Source of the DNA: Pseudoalteromonas shioyasakiensis | Lineage (GTDB): Bacteria > Pseudomonadota > Gammaproteobacteria > Enterobacterales > Alteromonadaceae | Length of the DNA: 64,000 bases | Assembly: GCF_001550135.1 (NCBI RefSeq) | Contig: NZ_LRUE01000022.1 | Location: 297,160-361,159, forward strand | Reading direction: 5' to 3' | In this document: piece by piece, positions 15,367-22,892 of the stretch | Numbering within the stretch: the stretch's first letter is position 1 | Layout: each line of letters starts with the position of its first letter | Notes under the pieces: generated by a model | What the model was told of the DNA's origin: nothing | Seen by the model: only the letters and a program-made list of their open reading frames with translations | The model's database searches: none | Program-made: the position numbers and the translations under genes

Positions 15367-15414
15367 TTGTTCTAGATCAAATAGCTAAATCACTAAACTC
15401 GTTAAAATAGCCGC
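15367..15414 (+). promoter_or_regulatory. FNR-type site and promoter of hemN
   Basis: TTGTTCTAGATCAA at 15367-15380 matches the FNR consensus TTGAT-N4-ATCAA with one mismatch. A -10-like TAAAAT lies at 15403-15408, placing the site centre about 41.5 bp before the expected start, the class II activator position. Oxygen-limited induction of hemN by FNR is known in relatives and inferred here. Confidence 0.65.
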
Positions 15415-15438
15415 TCAATCAATTGCGGAGTGCTGACT

Positions 15439-16812
15439 GTGATAAATTTACCAAGCTGGGATCAATCTCTGATCAACAAGTACAATATTTCTGGTCCTCG
15501 ATATACATCTTACCCAACAGCATTGTCTTTAGCTGATGGTTATAACCAACAAGATATGATTAACGCGATTGCGGCGTCGAAAAGCCGTTCTTTATCTTTG
15601 TATATCCATATCCCTTTTTGCAGTCAGCTTTGTTATTACTGTGGTTGTAATAAGGTGATCACTCGTCATCAATCTAAAGCCGATTTATACCTAGATAATT
15701 TAGCGCTTGAAATTGCTGAGCAAGCAACGCTTTTTGCCGATTATAACATTGAACAACTGCATTTAGGGGGTGGTACGCCAACGTTCTTATCGGCAGAGCA
15801 AATGAGCCGCTTAATGGTATTGGTTGAGCAGCATTTTAATTTTGCTGATGATGCCGAGCGCGGTATTGAGATTGACCCTCGTTCTTTAGCTGATGGCATG
15901 CTAGTACACCTACGTCAGCTTGGCTTCAATCGTGTCTCATTTGGTATTCAAGACTTTAATGATGATGTGCAACTGGCAGTTAATCGCCCGCAAAGCGTGC
16001 AATCTGTAAAAGGTTTAATTAGTGAGGCTCGTGAACTTGGCTTTAAATCTATTAATGCCGATATGATTTACGGTTTGCCACTGCAAACACCTGAGAGCTT
16101 TAAAGAGACGATTGCACAGCTGATTGAGCTAAACCCTGATCGCGTGTCGGTATTTAACTATGCTCACTTACCAGATAGATTCGCTGCACAGCGTAAAATT
16201 AAAGACGCTGACTTACCATCTGCGGGCGATAAGCTCACTATGTTCAAAAATACCCTTGAGCAGATGTTAGCGGCGGGTTATCAGTTTATTGGTATGGACC
16301 ACTTTGCCCGTAAAGACAATGAACTAGCGATTGCACAAAACGCAGGTCAATTACACCGTAATTTCCAAGGTTACACAACGCATGGCCAATGTGACTTATT
16401 AGGTTTGGGTGTGTCATCGATTTCGCAAATAGGCAATGCCATTTTACAAAACGAAAAAGAGTTGAAGCACTATTACAAAGCTGTGCAAGAAGGCTATGGC
16501 AGTGCAATCTGTAAAGGTGTTGCTTTAACTGATGACGATACGTTACGTGCCGCAGTGATCAAACAATTGATCTGCCAGTTTGAGCTGGATATTCCAGCAA
16601 TCGAAAAACAGTTTAATATTAACTTTGCCAGCTACTTCTGCGAGGCACTACAGGCACTCGACCCATTACTAGCTGATGGCTTGGTGTCTGTTAGCCAAGA
16701 TAAGATCACAGTAACAGCTCGCGGTAATTTATTTATTCGTATTATTTGTATGTGCTTTGATGCGCACCTACAACAACAAATCAAGCAAACTCGTTTCTCA
16801 CGAGTTATCTAG
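15439..16812 (+). CDS. hemN: Oxygen-independent coproporphyrinogen III oxidase
   Basis: A radical-SAM enzyme of 457 aa that converts coproporphyrinogen III to protoporphyrinogen IX in the cytoplasm under low oxygen. The N-terminal INKYNISGPRYTSYPTA is the HemN signature. The iron-sulfur motif is in HIPFCSQLCYYCGCNKV, followed by LGGGTPT and the HemN-specific FGIQDFNDDVQ. The GTG at 15439 has GGAG 8 bases upstream and gives the usual HemN N-terminus; GTG 15430 would put the start inside that site. An FNR-like box is properly spaced upstream. A strong bidirectional terminator separates it from the convergent DUF2489-yihI pair. Confidence 0.96.
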   Translation: MINLPSWDQSLINKYNISGPRYTSYPTALSLADGYNQQDMINAIAASKSRSLSLYIHIPFCSQLCYYCGCNKVITRHQSKADLYLDNLALEIAEQATLFADYNIEQLHLGGGTPTFLSAEQMSRLMVLVEQHFNFADDAERGIEIDPRSLADGMLVHLRQLGFNRVSFGIQDFNDDVQLAVNRPQSVQSVKGLISEARELGFKSINADMIYGLPLQTPESFKETIAQLIELNPDRVSVFNYAHLPDRFAAQRKIKDADLPSAGDKLTMFKNTLEQMLAAGYQFIGMDHFARKDNELAIAQNAGQLHRNFQGYTTHGQCDLLGLGVSSISQIGNAILQNEKELKHYYKAVQEGYGSAICKGVALTDDDTLRAAVIKQLICQFELDIPAIEKQFNINFASYFCEALQALDPLLADGLVSVSQDKITVTARGNLFIRIICMCFDAHLQQQIKQTRFSRVI

Positions 16813-16821
16813 CCCAACAAA

Positions 16822-16843
16822 AAGCAGAGCCTAGGCTCTGCTT
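16822..16843. terminator. Bidirectional terminator between hemN and DUF2489 gene
   Basis: A perfect 11-bp palindrome (AAGCAGAGCCT / AGGCTCTGCTT) is followed on the + strand by CTATTTT and preceded by AAAA. Confidence 0.8.
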
Positions 16844-16872
16844 CTATTTTGCTTAAATCGCAGCATGTTTGT

Positions 16873-17388
16873 TTAATTGAATACTACGTTTTCGCTGCCT
16901 GGAGCGGCTTTAAACTCTTCAATTATACGTGCGCAATCTGCTTTAATTTCATCGCTATGCTGTTCTTCAGCACGCCAGCGAGCGGTGTCCATTTTAAAAA
17001 TCTCTTTTTTAGAGTATTTCTTACGGGCATCGTGCGTTGGCATATCTTTTACGACTTCGTACATTTTAAATATGCCTGGGTAGCGCTCACTTAGCTCAAA
17101 CTCTTCTGCAAAGCTGTATTGAGAGATCAGCACCCAAATACGTAAGCAACCTTCTGAGAACTCACATTGCTCTTCATTCATTGCACGGGCAATTAAATGA
17201 ATGCTATCGGCTAGCTTTGCATTACGCTTTGCTTTTGATGCCGCAAGCTTTTGCTCATGCTCAGCTTGCTTCTTGGCGATAAGCTTATTTTGCTCTTTTA
17301 GTTTATACAGAAGTTGCCCTGCATAAAACGCAAGCCCTGCGATAATTGCCGCACCAATTACAATGGCAATAATCAAGGTTGTGCTCAT
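16873..17388 (-). CDS. DUF2489 domain protein, membrane-anchored
   Basis: The product is 171 aa: an N-terminal transmembrane helix (LIIAIVIGAAIIAGLAFYAG), a basic coiled-coil (YKLKEQNKLIAKKQAEHEQK), and a soluble domain with WVLISQY and KMYEVVKDMPTHDARKKYSKKE typical of DUF2489. The function is unknown. Its ATG overlaps the yihI stop by 4 bp (ATGA), so the two are translated together. The hemN/DUF2489/yihI neighbourhood is conserved in gammaproteobacteria, as I recall it. Confidence 0.85.
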   Translation of the reverse strand: MSTTLIIAIVIGAAIIAGLAFYAGQLLYKLKEQNKLIAKKQAEHEQKLAASKAKRNAKLADSIHLIARAMNEEQCEFSEGCLRIWVLISQYSFAEEFELSERYPGIFKMYEVVKDMPTHDARKKYSKKEIFKMDTARWRAEEQHSDEIKADCARIIEEFKAAPGSENVVFN

Positions 17389-17984
17389 CGCTCATCCTCA
17401 TCTTCGTCATCAAACCATTCATTGGCTAAGTCATCAGATAAGTACTTATCGAAGTCAGATTCACCTTCATCGTATGAATCATCTTCAAAGTCATCTTCGT
17501 ACTCGTCTTCATCTTCAATGCCTAATAACTCACACAGTGCTTGGTGGCGAGCAATACGGCTATTGAAGTACTTAGCATCTTTACCTGTTAATAACTCACC
17601 GCGCTCATGACGCTCAACTAGCTTAAGTAGACGCTCGTCATTCTCTAGCGCTTCTAACTCTTGCTCTGGTGTTAGTTCAGGCTCAGCCACTTTCTTAAGC
17701 TCAACCATAGGTTTTAAGTTGCGTTTCATTTCAACTTTCGGCTCAGCCTTAGGCGCAACTAAAGAAACCGGCTTTTTACTACCAACACGCTTATCTTTCG
17801 GTTGATTGTTTACAGCAGTGTTTTCTGCATTTTGTGCATCAGGTGCATTTCGAGACCCAGGTTTAGCACCTTTGGTCTTTTTAACTCGCTGCTCTTTTAA
17901 CGCGCGCATCTCTCTAAGCTTTTCTTTGCTTAGACGTACAGGACCATTCGATGGAATTTTACGCGACTTTTTCTTTCTACTCAT
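17385..17984 (-). CDS. yihI: Der GTPase-activating protein YihI
   Basis: The product is 199 aa. It has a highly basic N-terminus (MSRKKKSRK, then RLSKEKLREMRALKEQRVKK), a low-complexity middle and a conserved EQELEALENDERLLKLVERHERGE segment, ending in a very acidic tail. YihI stimulates the GTPase Der and affects late 50S ribosome assembly. The basic-then-acidic charge layout is diagnostic. It is upstream of and coupled to the DUF2489 gene. The opposite-strand reading frame at 17806-17991 is a shadow. Confidence 0.9.
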   Translation of the reverse strand: MSRKKKSRKIPSNGPVRLSKEKLREMRALKEQRVKKTKGAKPGSRNAPDAQNAENTAVNNQPKDKRVGSKKPVSLVAPKAEPKVEMKRNLKPMVELKKVAEPELTPEQELEALENDERLLKLVERHERGELLTGKDAKYFNSRIARHQALCELLGIEDEDEYEDDFEDDSYDEGESDFDKYLSDDLANEWFDDEDEDER

Positions 17985-18145
17985 ATCTTGATCATCTCAC
18001 TTAAGAGGTTGTGCACAACGCCTTTGTGGCATTGTAATGCTGGCATAACCAGAAGAATTCGATGTGCGGATGTGGTTGGTCAACTTGACGAACTGCGCAC
18101 TTTTCATACTTTTAGTACAAACGGTGGCTATTGTAACAGGACAAA

Positions 18146-18179
18146 TAAAAAGGCGGTAGAGAAAACATCTCTACCGCCT
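18146..18179 (-). terminator. Terminator of the Csr-type RNA
   Basis: A 12-bp perfect stem (18151-18162 with 18168-18179), 5-base loop, and a T-run on the minus strand. The cytochrome c4 gene already has its own terminator at 18661-18687, so this second one implies an extra minus-strand transcript starting between them. Confidence 0.8.
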
Positions 18180-18470
18180 ACTAATCTGAGCGCCAATTAT
18201 CTGGACACTTCTCCCTTCGACTTTTTAGTCTTTATTATTTTTATTATTATTGTTTATCCATTTTGTTATTGTTTTAACCTTCCGTGTAGCATTCCATTTT
18301 GTTTTTATTATTAAACTTCCATGAGCTTTTATTATTCTCGGTCAATCCTGACGCTTTTTTGTTATTTCCTTTAGGACACCTAACCAGTGTCAACCCCTAA
18401 AGACTTGCCGCAGTCACTTTCCTTATTACATTGTCCATGTTGTTTTTGCTGTCTCAGCGACAGTGGTTAA
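18146..18470 (-). ncRNA. Probable CsrB/CsrC (RsmZ)-type regulatory RNA
   Basis: No protein gene explains 17985-18735. On the minus strand there is a strong terminator (12-bp stem AGGCGGTAGAGA, loop, then TTTTT) at 18146-18179. Upstream of it is an A-rich stretch with about nine GGA motifs of the ANGGA/CAGGA kind, including GTCA-GGAT-TGAC, which puts GGAT in a 4-bp-stem loop. A 5' hairpin (CTGTC/GACAG) lies at 18449-18463. A GacA/UvrY-like box, TGTAAG-N6-CTTATT, lies at 18586-18603. The location between engB and yihI is the place of csrC in E. coli, although here a cytochrome c4 gene is also in the interval. Such RNAs titrate CsrA. The 5' end is approximate. Confidence 0.68.
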
Positions 18471-18585
18471 TTTACTCATTAATAATTTTGTTACAACTGA
18501 TTTATATAATTTTTCTTACAGATAAGATATTGCAACAAGCTCAACTTATTTAATAACAAAGAGTTATGTATAAAATTGAAATAAA

Positions 18586-18603
18586 AATAAGATTTAGCTT
18601 ACA
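18586..18603 (-). promoter_or_regulatory. GacA/UvrY-like upstream activating site
   Basis: The minus strand reads TGTAAGCTAAATCTTATT; the consensus is TGTAAG-N6-CTTACA, so 10 of 12 specified positions match. It lies about 120 bp upstream of the proposed RNA start. Confidence 0.5.
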
Positions 18604-18660
18604 GCTCGATATGGACAATGTCTCACAAAGGCGTAGGAGATTTCGACATAGTTTAAATAC

Positions 18661-18687
18661 AAAAAAAGCAGCTTGCGCTGCTTTTTT
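18661..18687. terminator. Terminator downstream of cytochrome c4
   Basis: AAAAAAAGCAGC / GCTGCTTTTTT with a TTGC loop; A- and T-runs on both sides make it able to work in either direction. Confidence 0.8.
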
Positions 18688-18735
18688 CACACTAATCACA
18701 TATTACTGCGGAGTATTACTACCCGCAATCAGACT

Positions 18736-19368
18736 TTAGTGTAAGCCACCTAAGTATTTTGAAAGTACTTCGATGTCTTTGTCTGTTAGCTTTTTAGCGA
18801 TGTCTTGCATCATACCGTTTAAGTCGTTATTACGCGTACCATCACGGAATTTTTCAAGTTGTGACTTGATGTATTCTGGATGTTGGAACGAAACTTTCGG
18901 GAATTTAGCTAGTGATGTACCGTTACCACGAGGACCGTGACACGCAGCACATGCTGGAATACCACGCTCTGCATCACCGGCTTTATAAAGCTGCTGACCT
19001 ACTTCTACTACATCTTTAGGCGTTGTACCTTCAGACATATTTAAAGAAGAGAAGTAAGCTGCTAGGTCTTTCATGTCTTGATCGCTAAGCGGCATAGCCA
19101 TACCACTCATTACTGGATCCATACGACCTTCTTTGCCGCCAGATGTCATACCTAATTTAAACTCTTGTAATTGTTTATAGATATAATCTGCGTGTTGGCC
19201 TGCAATTTTAGGGTAGATATTAACCGGTGCATTACCGTCTGGGCCGTGACAAGCCGCACACGTTGCCGATTTCTCTTTACCTGCGTTTACATCGCCATCA
19301 AATGCTGTTGCGTTGCTTGCTGACAACGTACCAAGCAATATAGTTAAAGATAGTGCTATTTTTTTCAT
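18736..19368 (-). CDS. Periplasmic dihaem cytochrome c4
   Basis: The product is 210 aa with a Sec signal peptide (MKKIALSLTILLGTLSASNA). Two c-type haem motifs of the CAACH form (CAACHGPDGN and CAACHGPRGN) are spaced about 100 residues apart, one per half. Internally duplicated cytochrome c folds with Met ligands (GMAMPL, MMQD) are the hallmark of cytochrome c4, an electron donor to terminal oxidases. It is monocistronic and divergent from engB; the 283-bp spacer holds both promoters, not resolved further. Confidence 0.93.
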   Translation of the reverse strand: MKKIALSLTILLGTLSASNATAFDGDVNAGKEKSATCAACHGPDGNAPVNIYPKIAGQHADYIYKQLQEFKLGMTSGGKEGRMDPVMSGMAMPLSDQDMKDLAAYFSSLNMSEGTTPKDVVEVGQQLYKAGDAERGIPACAACHGPRGNGTSLAKFPKVSFQHPEYIKSQLEKFRDGTRNNDLNGMMQDIAKKLTDKDIEVLSKYLGGLH

Positions 19369-19651
19369 GGTGAATTCTCTGTTTCCGACCCTGTATCATC
19401 TACAATATGGATGTTGTGATTTCTATATTCTACACGATAATAAATTCTCTGGCACGTTTTCTGCCCACATTAAGCTCATAATTTATAGGGATTTGACTTA
19501 GATTAAGTTTATACCTAGTAATTTTCCTAATTTAAAGCCAATTTAGCACGCTTAAATACGCTTTTGAATGCTGCTTTAATAGTATAAAATACGTGCCTTA
19601 AGTGGAAATTAGCCACTGTTTGTTATTTTTTATAAAAGACTAGGAGAGCCT

Positions 19652-20299
19652 GTGCTCAAATCTCGTATCAAATACAATACTGCGTCCTTTGTTACCAGCG
19701 CACCTGATATCTCACGCTTACCTGCTGATACGGGGATTGAAGTCGCGTTTGCTGGTCGCTCTAATGCGGGTAAATCAAGTGCTTTAAACACGTTAACAGA
19801 TCAAAAGTTAGCGCGTACTTCTAAAACACCCGGTCGTACTCAGCTGATCAATACCTTTGAACTTGATGCCGATAAACGCCTTATCGACTTACCAGGCTAT
19901 GGTTTTGCTAAAGTTCCTATCGAAATGAAGAAGAAATGGCAAAAGTCACTAGGTGAATACTTACAAAAACGTCAAAGCTTAAAAGGTATCGTTGTTTTGA
20001 TGGATATTCGCCACCCGTTAAAAGATTTAGACCGTGACTTAATCGACTGGGCCGTGGGCAGCGAAATTCCAGTGCTGGCACTATTAACTAAAGCCGACAA
20101 GCTAAAACAGGGCGCGCGAAAAGCTCAAGTTTTACAAGTTCGTCGTGAGTTAAGTAGTTTAGATGGTGATATTACAGTACATGCCTTCTCTTCACTAAAA
20201 GGCACAGGCTTACCTGAAGTTGCTAAAAAGCTTGATGAGTGGTTCTTAGGGCCCATTGAAGCTCAAGCACCTGAGTCTGACGAACAACCAGAAGCTTAA
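19652..20299 (+). CDS. engB: Ribosome biogenesis GTPase EngB (YihA/YsxC)
   Basis: The product is 215 aa. G1 is [10 protein letters not shown]2 has the conserved Thr in SKTPGRTQ, G3 is DLPGYGFA, and G4 is LLTKADKL with a later SSLKGTG as G5. EngB acts in maturation of the large ribosomal subunit. The start is a GTG with TAGGAG about 5 bases upstream. The acidic C-terminal tail ([13 protein letters not shown]) is a usual variation. The location near polA matches other gammaproteobacteria. Confidence 0.96.
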   Translation: MLKSRIKYNTASFVTSAPDISRLPADTGIEVAFAGRSNAGKSSALNTLTDQKLARTSKTPGRTQLINTFELDADKRLIDLPGYGFAKVPIEMKKKWQKSLGEYLQKRQSLKGIVVLMDIRHPLKDLDRDLIDWAVGSEIPVLALLTKADKLKQGARKAQVLQVRRELSSLDGDITVHAFSSLKGTGLPEVAKKLDEWFLGPIEAQAPESDEQPEA

Positions 20300-20303
20300 T
20301 CGC

Positions 20304-20822
20304 TTAGGCCAAGTAATAACGCTTGGCTAATGATTCTATATAGTAGCCCTGCTCGTCTGAGCAGGCTATTTCGGCCCACTGATAATAAACATTTCTCGAT
20401 ACCCTCGCAGCCAAGCCATGTGCTAATTGAAGATAAGGCACACTGACACCTTCAAATTCTCTCAGTAATAGTGGTTGCTTTGCTGAAACCAACCAAGCGC
20501 GCTGTAAATTATCAACACAACAAAGCGCACGGCCTTGCTCTGTATCTTCAAAGCGCCAATCAACAATAATAAAAGGTACATCATCGACCGTGATAGCCAT
20601 TTTCTCGACGGGTGTTTTTAAAAAATAACTACCTGCTTCTTTGCAAAGCACAGAGGCAAAGAGTTTAACCATTGCCTCGCGCTTTATTTCACTGCCGGCA
20701 TAAAACCACCGCCCTTGCGCATCAATCAATATAGGCACTTGTCCACAGTTTTGTGGCTGCCATTGATCAAAAGGTTTATCGGGTGCCTGAAGAGCGGCTT
20801 CTAAGTCAGCAAGTGATTGCAT
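20304..20822 (-). CDS. DUF1285 domain protein
   Basis: The product is 172 aa with the DUF1285 pattern CGQVPILIDAQGRWFYAGS, then IKREAMVKLFASVL and YFLKTPVEKM. It has no signal peptide or membrane segment. Function is unknown. Its ATG shares a base with the stop of the upstream yceI gene (TAATG), so it is translationally coupled to it. It is convergent with engB with only 4 bp between the genes. Confidence 0.85.
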   Translation of the reverse strand: MQSLADLEAALQAPDKPFDQWQPQNCGQVPILIDAQGRWFYAGSEIKREAMVKLFASVLCKEAGSYFLKTPVEKMAITVDDVPFIIVDWRFEDTEQGRALCCVDNLQRAWLVSAKQPLLLREFEGVSVPYLQLAHGLAARVSRNVYYQWAEIACSDEQGYYIESLAKRYYLA

Positions 20823-21409
20823 TATTTTTCTTTATCTAGCGTCAAAGAAAATGTTACAGGAACAGCTGTCGCAATTGATGGTAAACCCGCAAGTTTTTGT
20901 AACTCACTAATACCTTCTGTTACTTTGAAATCACTTGCATTAATAATCACCGGCGTAAACGATGAAACAGTAACATCGCCTTTCGGTGACATATTGGCAA
21001 GTACATCAATTGTTAACTCTTTCTTGTTGCCATGGAAGTCTAATTCAGCTTTCAAACCTTTAAGCACATGTTGACCTGGTTTTAGCGTTAACAGCGCTTT
21101 GCTTAAATCAGCAGTTAACACTGCATTAGGGAATTTAGCTGTCTCAAATAACAACTTGGTCATGCGCTCATTGCGGATAGGGATCAGAGTTTCAACCGAT
21201 GTCAGATCGATCATCAACTTAAATTGACCTTGCTCGTTAAGTGTACCCGACACGTTTTTGAAATGATGCGCTTCTGCAACTGAATTCTTTTTGATAGACA
21301 CAAAGCTCACATTGCTTTGCTCATTATTAACTTGCCAGTTTGCGCTGGCTAAAGGGGCAACTAAAATACTCGATAATGAAAAGGCAGCAATTGCCAAAGA
21401 TTTAAACAT
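20822..21409 (-). CDS. YceI family periplasmic lipocalin-like protein
   Basis: The product is 195 aa with a signal peptide cleaved near LASA-NW. The YceI fold shows in WQVNNEQSNVSFVSIKKN, then HHFKNVSGTL, IRNERMTKLLFETAKFPNA and the C-terminal beta strands. YceI proteins bind isoprenoid or amide lipids in the periplasm; the ligand here is unknown. It is the first gene of a two-gene operon with the DUF1285 gene. Confidence 0.9.
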   Translation of the reverse strand: MFKSLAIAAFSLSSILVAPLASANWQVNNEQSNVSFVSIKKNSVAEAHHFKNVSGTLNEQGQFKLMIDLTSVETLIPIRNERMTKLLFETAKFPNAVLTADLSKALLTLKPGQHVLKGLKAELDFHGNKKELTIDVLANMSPKGDVTVSSFTPVIINASDFKVTEGISELQKLAGLPSIATAVPVTFSLTLDKEK

Positions 21410-21494
21410 AACGCATTCCTTCGAAAGTAAATAAGAATCACTTTGATGGTATCACTTGCGTTAATTTGTGCAATGAATTGTATGATAAGAGAAA

Positions 21495-21640
21495 GAAAAA
21501 GCGACTCACTCAACAAGGAGTGAGCCGGTATAGCAAACTGGGGAGAAGCTATCAATACGTTGCATCCTTTCAGATGCATCATCAACAGGATGTCCTACAG
21601 GATGAGGACGGCGCGGACTTTAGCAAATACCGGATTAAAA
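21495..21640 (+). ncRNA. Candidate structured RNA with GGA loops
   Basis: In the gap between yceI and the lipase gene (21410-21833) several hairpins lie close together: CTCACTC/GAGTGAG (21505-21524), TGCATC/GATGCA (21561-21578) and GTCCT-ACAGGATG-AGGAC (21592-21609). The last puts an ideal CsrA-binding motif in a loop. A longer-range stem CCGGTAT/ATACCGG (21525-21531 with 21627-21633) could close a multibranch fold. A -10-like TATGAT lies at 21481. There is no clear terminator, so it may instead be a lipase leader. Extent approximate. Confidence 0.4.
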
Positions 21641-21833
21641 ATAAATTGCATAACCGCAGAAACAACACAAATTGATAAACATATAACGAAACACTAAAAC
21701 CATCTTTTCTTGTTTACTTAAAGTTAACATTACAGCGAACCGTAATTTAGGGTAAAGTGAATCAACAGCACGCAAAAATCAGGCTTTTTCAAGGCTTGTT
21801 AGTGATAAAAATTGCAGTAGAAGAGTAAAAGGT

Positions 21834-22754
21834 ATGAAAAAAATCCCCTTAATTTTATTTGCTACCTTACTTTTTTTAATGACCCCCTACTGCCATGCAA
21901 AAAAAACAACGACACAATATCCGGTAATTTTAGTTCATGGGCTAATGGGATTCGATAACCTACTCGGCCTAGATTATTTTTATAATGTTGCTACAAGTCT
22001 CAATCAAGATGGTACCTTGGTGTTCACGCCAGCGGTCTCGGCTATTAATAGCTCTGAAGTACGGGGCGAACAATTACTCACTCGCGTAAAAGCAATTTTA
22101 GCACTGACTGGCGCAAAAAAAGTAAATTTGATTGGCCACAGCCAAGGCGCGCAAACAGTGCGCTATGTTGCCTCAGTCAGGCCAGATTTAATTGCCTCAG
22201 TAACCAGTATTGGCGGTGCAAACTATGGTAGTGACATTATAGATCTAATTAGTCAAAAACTACCTGCAAACTCTCAAGCAGAACATGCTGCTCAATTAGT
22301 ATTTAATGCATTTGGTGGTGTTATTTCACTACTATCAGGTAACAGTGACTTACCACAAAACACACTGGGTGCATTAAATAGCTTAAGTACACAGGGTGCT
22401 CATGCATTTAATCAAAAATACCCTGAAGGTTTACCAGAAAATAAATGCGAGCAAGGTCAGCTAGTTGCCGAAAATGGGGTGTATTATTTTTCGTGGAGTG
22501 GTACAGCAGCACTCACCAATATACTGGACCCAACCGACTTGCCCATGCTGCTTGGTTCGTTACTTATTTTAGGTAAAGATGATGGCCTTGTATCGCGCTG
22601 CAGCAGCCATTTAGGACATGTCATCAAAGATGATTATGAAATGAACCACTTAGATGAGATTAATCAGTTTATTGGTTTACACAACTTTCGGGAAATTGAC
22701 CCTATTGAGCTTTATCGTCAACACGTAAAGAGATTGCAAGAGTTGGGGTTTTAG
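21834..22754 (+). CDS. Secreted triacylglycerol lipase/esterase (family I type)
   Basis: The product is 306 aa with a signal peptide ending near YCHA. The alpha/beta-hydrolase shows VILVHGLMGFDNLLGLDYF (oxyanion region), nucleophile elbow GHSQG, acid GKDDGLV, and the final His in MNHLDEINQ. Two cysteines (ENKCEQ, SRCSSH) can form the disulfide of family I.1/I.2 lipases. Lipases of this group usually need a foldase encoded next door; none is adjacent here. The stop codon lies inside the first unit of an 8-bp tandem repeat. The upstream region holds a candidate structured RNA. Confidence 0.9.
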   Translation: MKKIPLILFATLLFLMTPYCHAKKTTTQYPVILVHGLMGFDNLLGLDYFYNVATSLNQDGTLVFTPAVSAINSSEVRGEQLLTRVKAILALTGAKKVNLIGHSQGAQTVRYVASVRPDLIASVTSIGGANYGSDIIDLISQKLPANSQAEHAAQLVFNAFGGVISLLSGNSDLPQNTLGALNSLSTQGAHAFNQKYPEGLPENKCEQGQLVAENGVYYFSWSGTAALTNILDPTDLPMLLGSLLILGKDDGLVSRCSSHLGHVIKDDYEMNHLDEINQFIGLHNFREIDPIELYRQHVKRLQELGF

Positions 22755-22790
22755 CAAGTTAGCAAGTTAGCAAGTTAGCAAGTTAGCAAG
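22751..22790 (+). repeat. Five tandem copies of TTAGCAAG overlapping the lipase stop
   Basis: The 8-bp unit is repeated exactly five times. The first unit contains the lipase stop TAG, and the second half of the gap has two copies of AACTCGCTAACTTT (near 22819 and 22849) that can pair with the repeat. Repeat-number change would not alter the lipase, because the stop comes first. Confidence 0.85.
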
Positions 22791-22892
22791 CCTAAATGAC
22801 TTAGCTTACGTGTCAAGCAACTCGCTAACTTTACTCTTTCCCCTAGAAACTCGCTAACTTTCTAGCTGATAGCTTTCATTTTTTCGAGACTA

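Noticed and set aside
17988..18314. A 108-codon + strand reading frame
   Set aside because: Its composition is low-complexity and A/T-driven, it lacks translation signals, and it lies antisense to the proposed Csr-type RNA and its terminator.
18018..18634. A small transposable element bounded by ACGCCTTTGTG inverted repeats
   Set aside because: The arms are only 11 bp, there is no target-site duplication, and the interval is better explained as the regulatory RNA and its promoter.
22751..22790. A CRISPR array
   Set aside because: The repeat unit is only 8 bp with no spacers, and there are no cas genes; no CRISPR was seen in the window.
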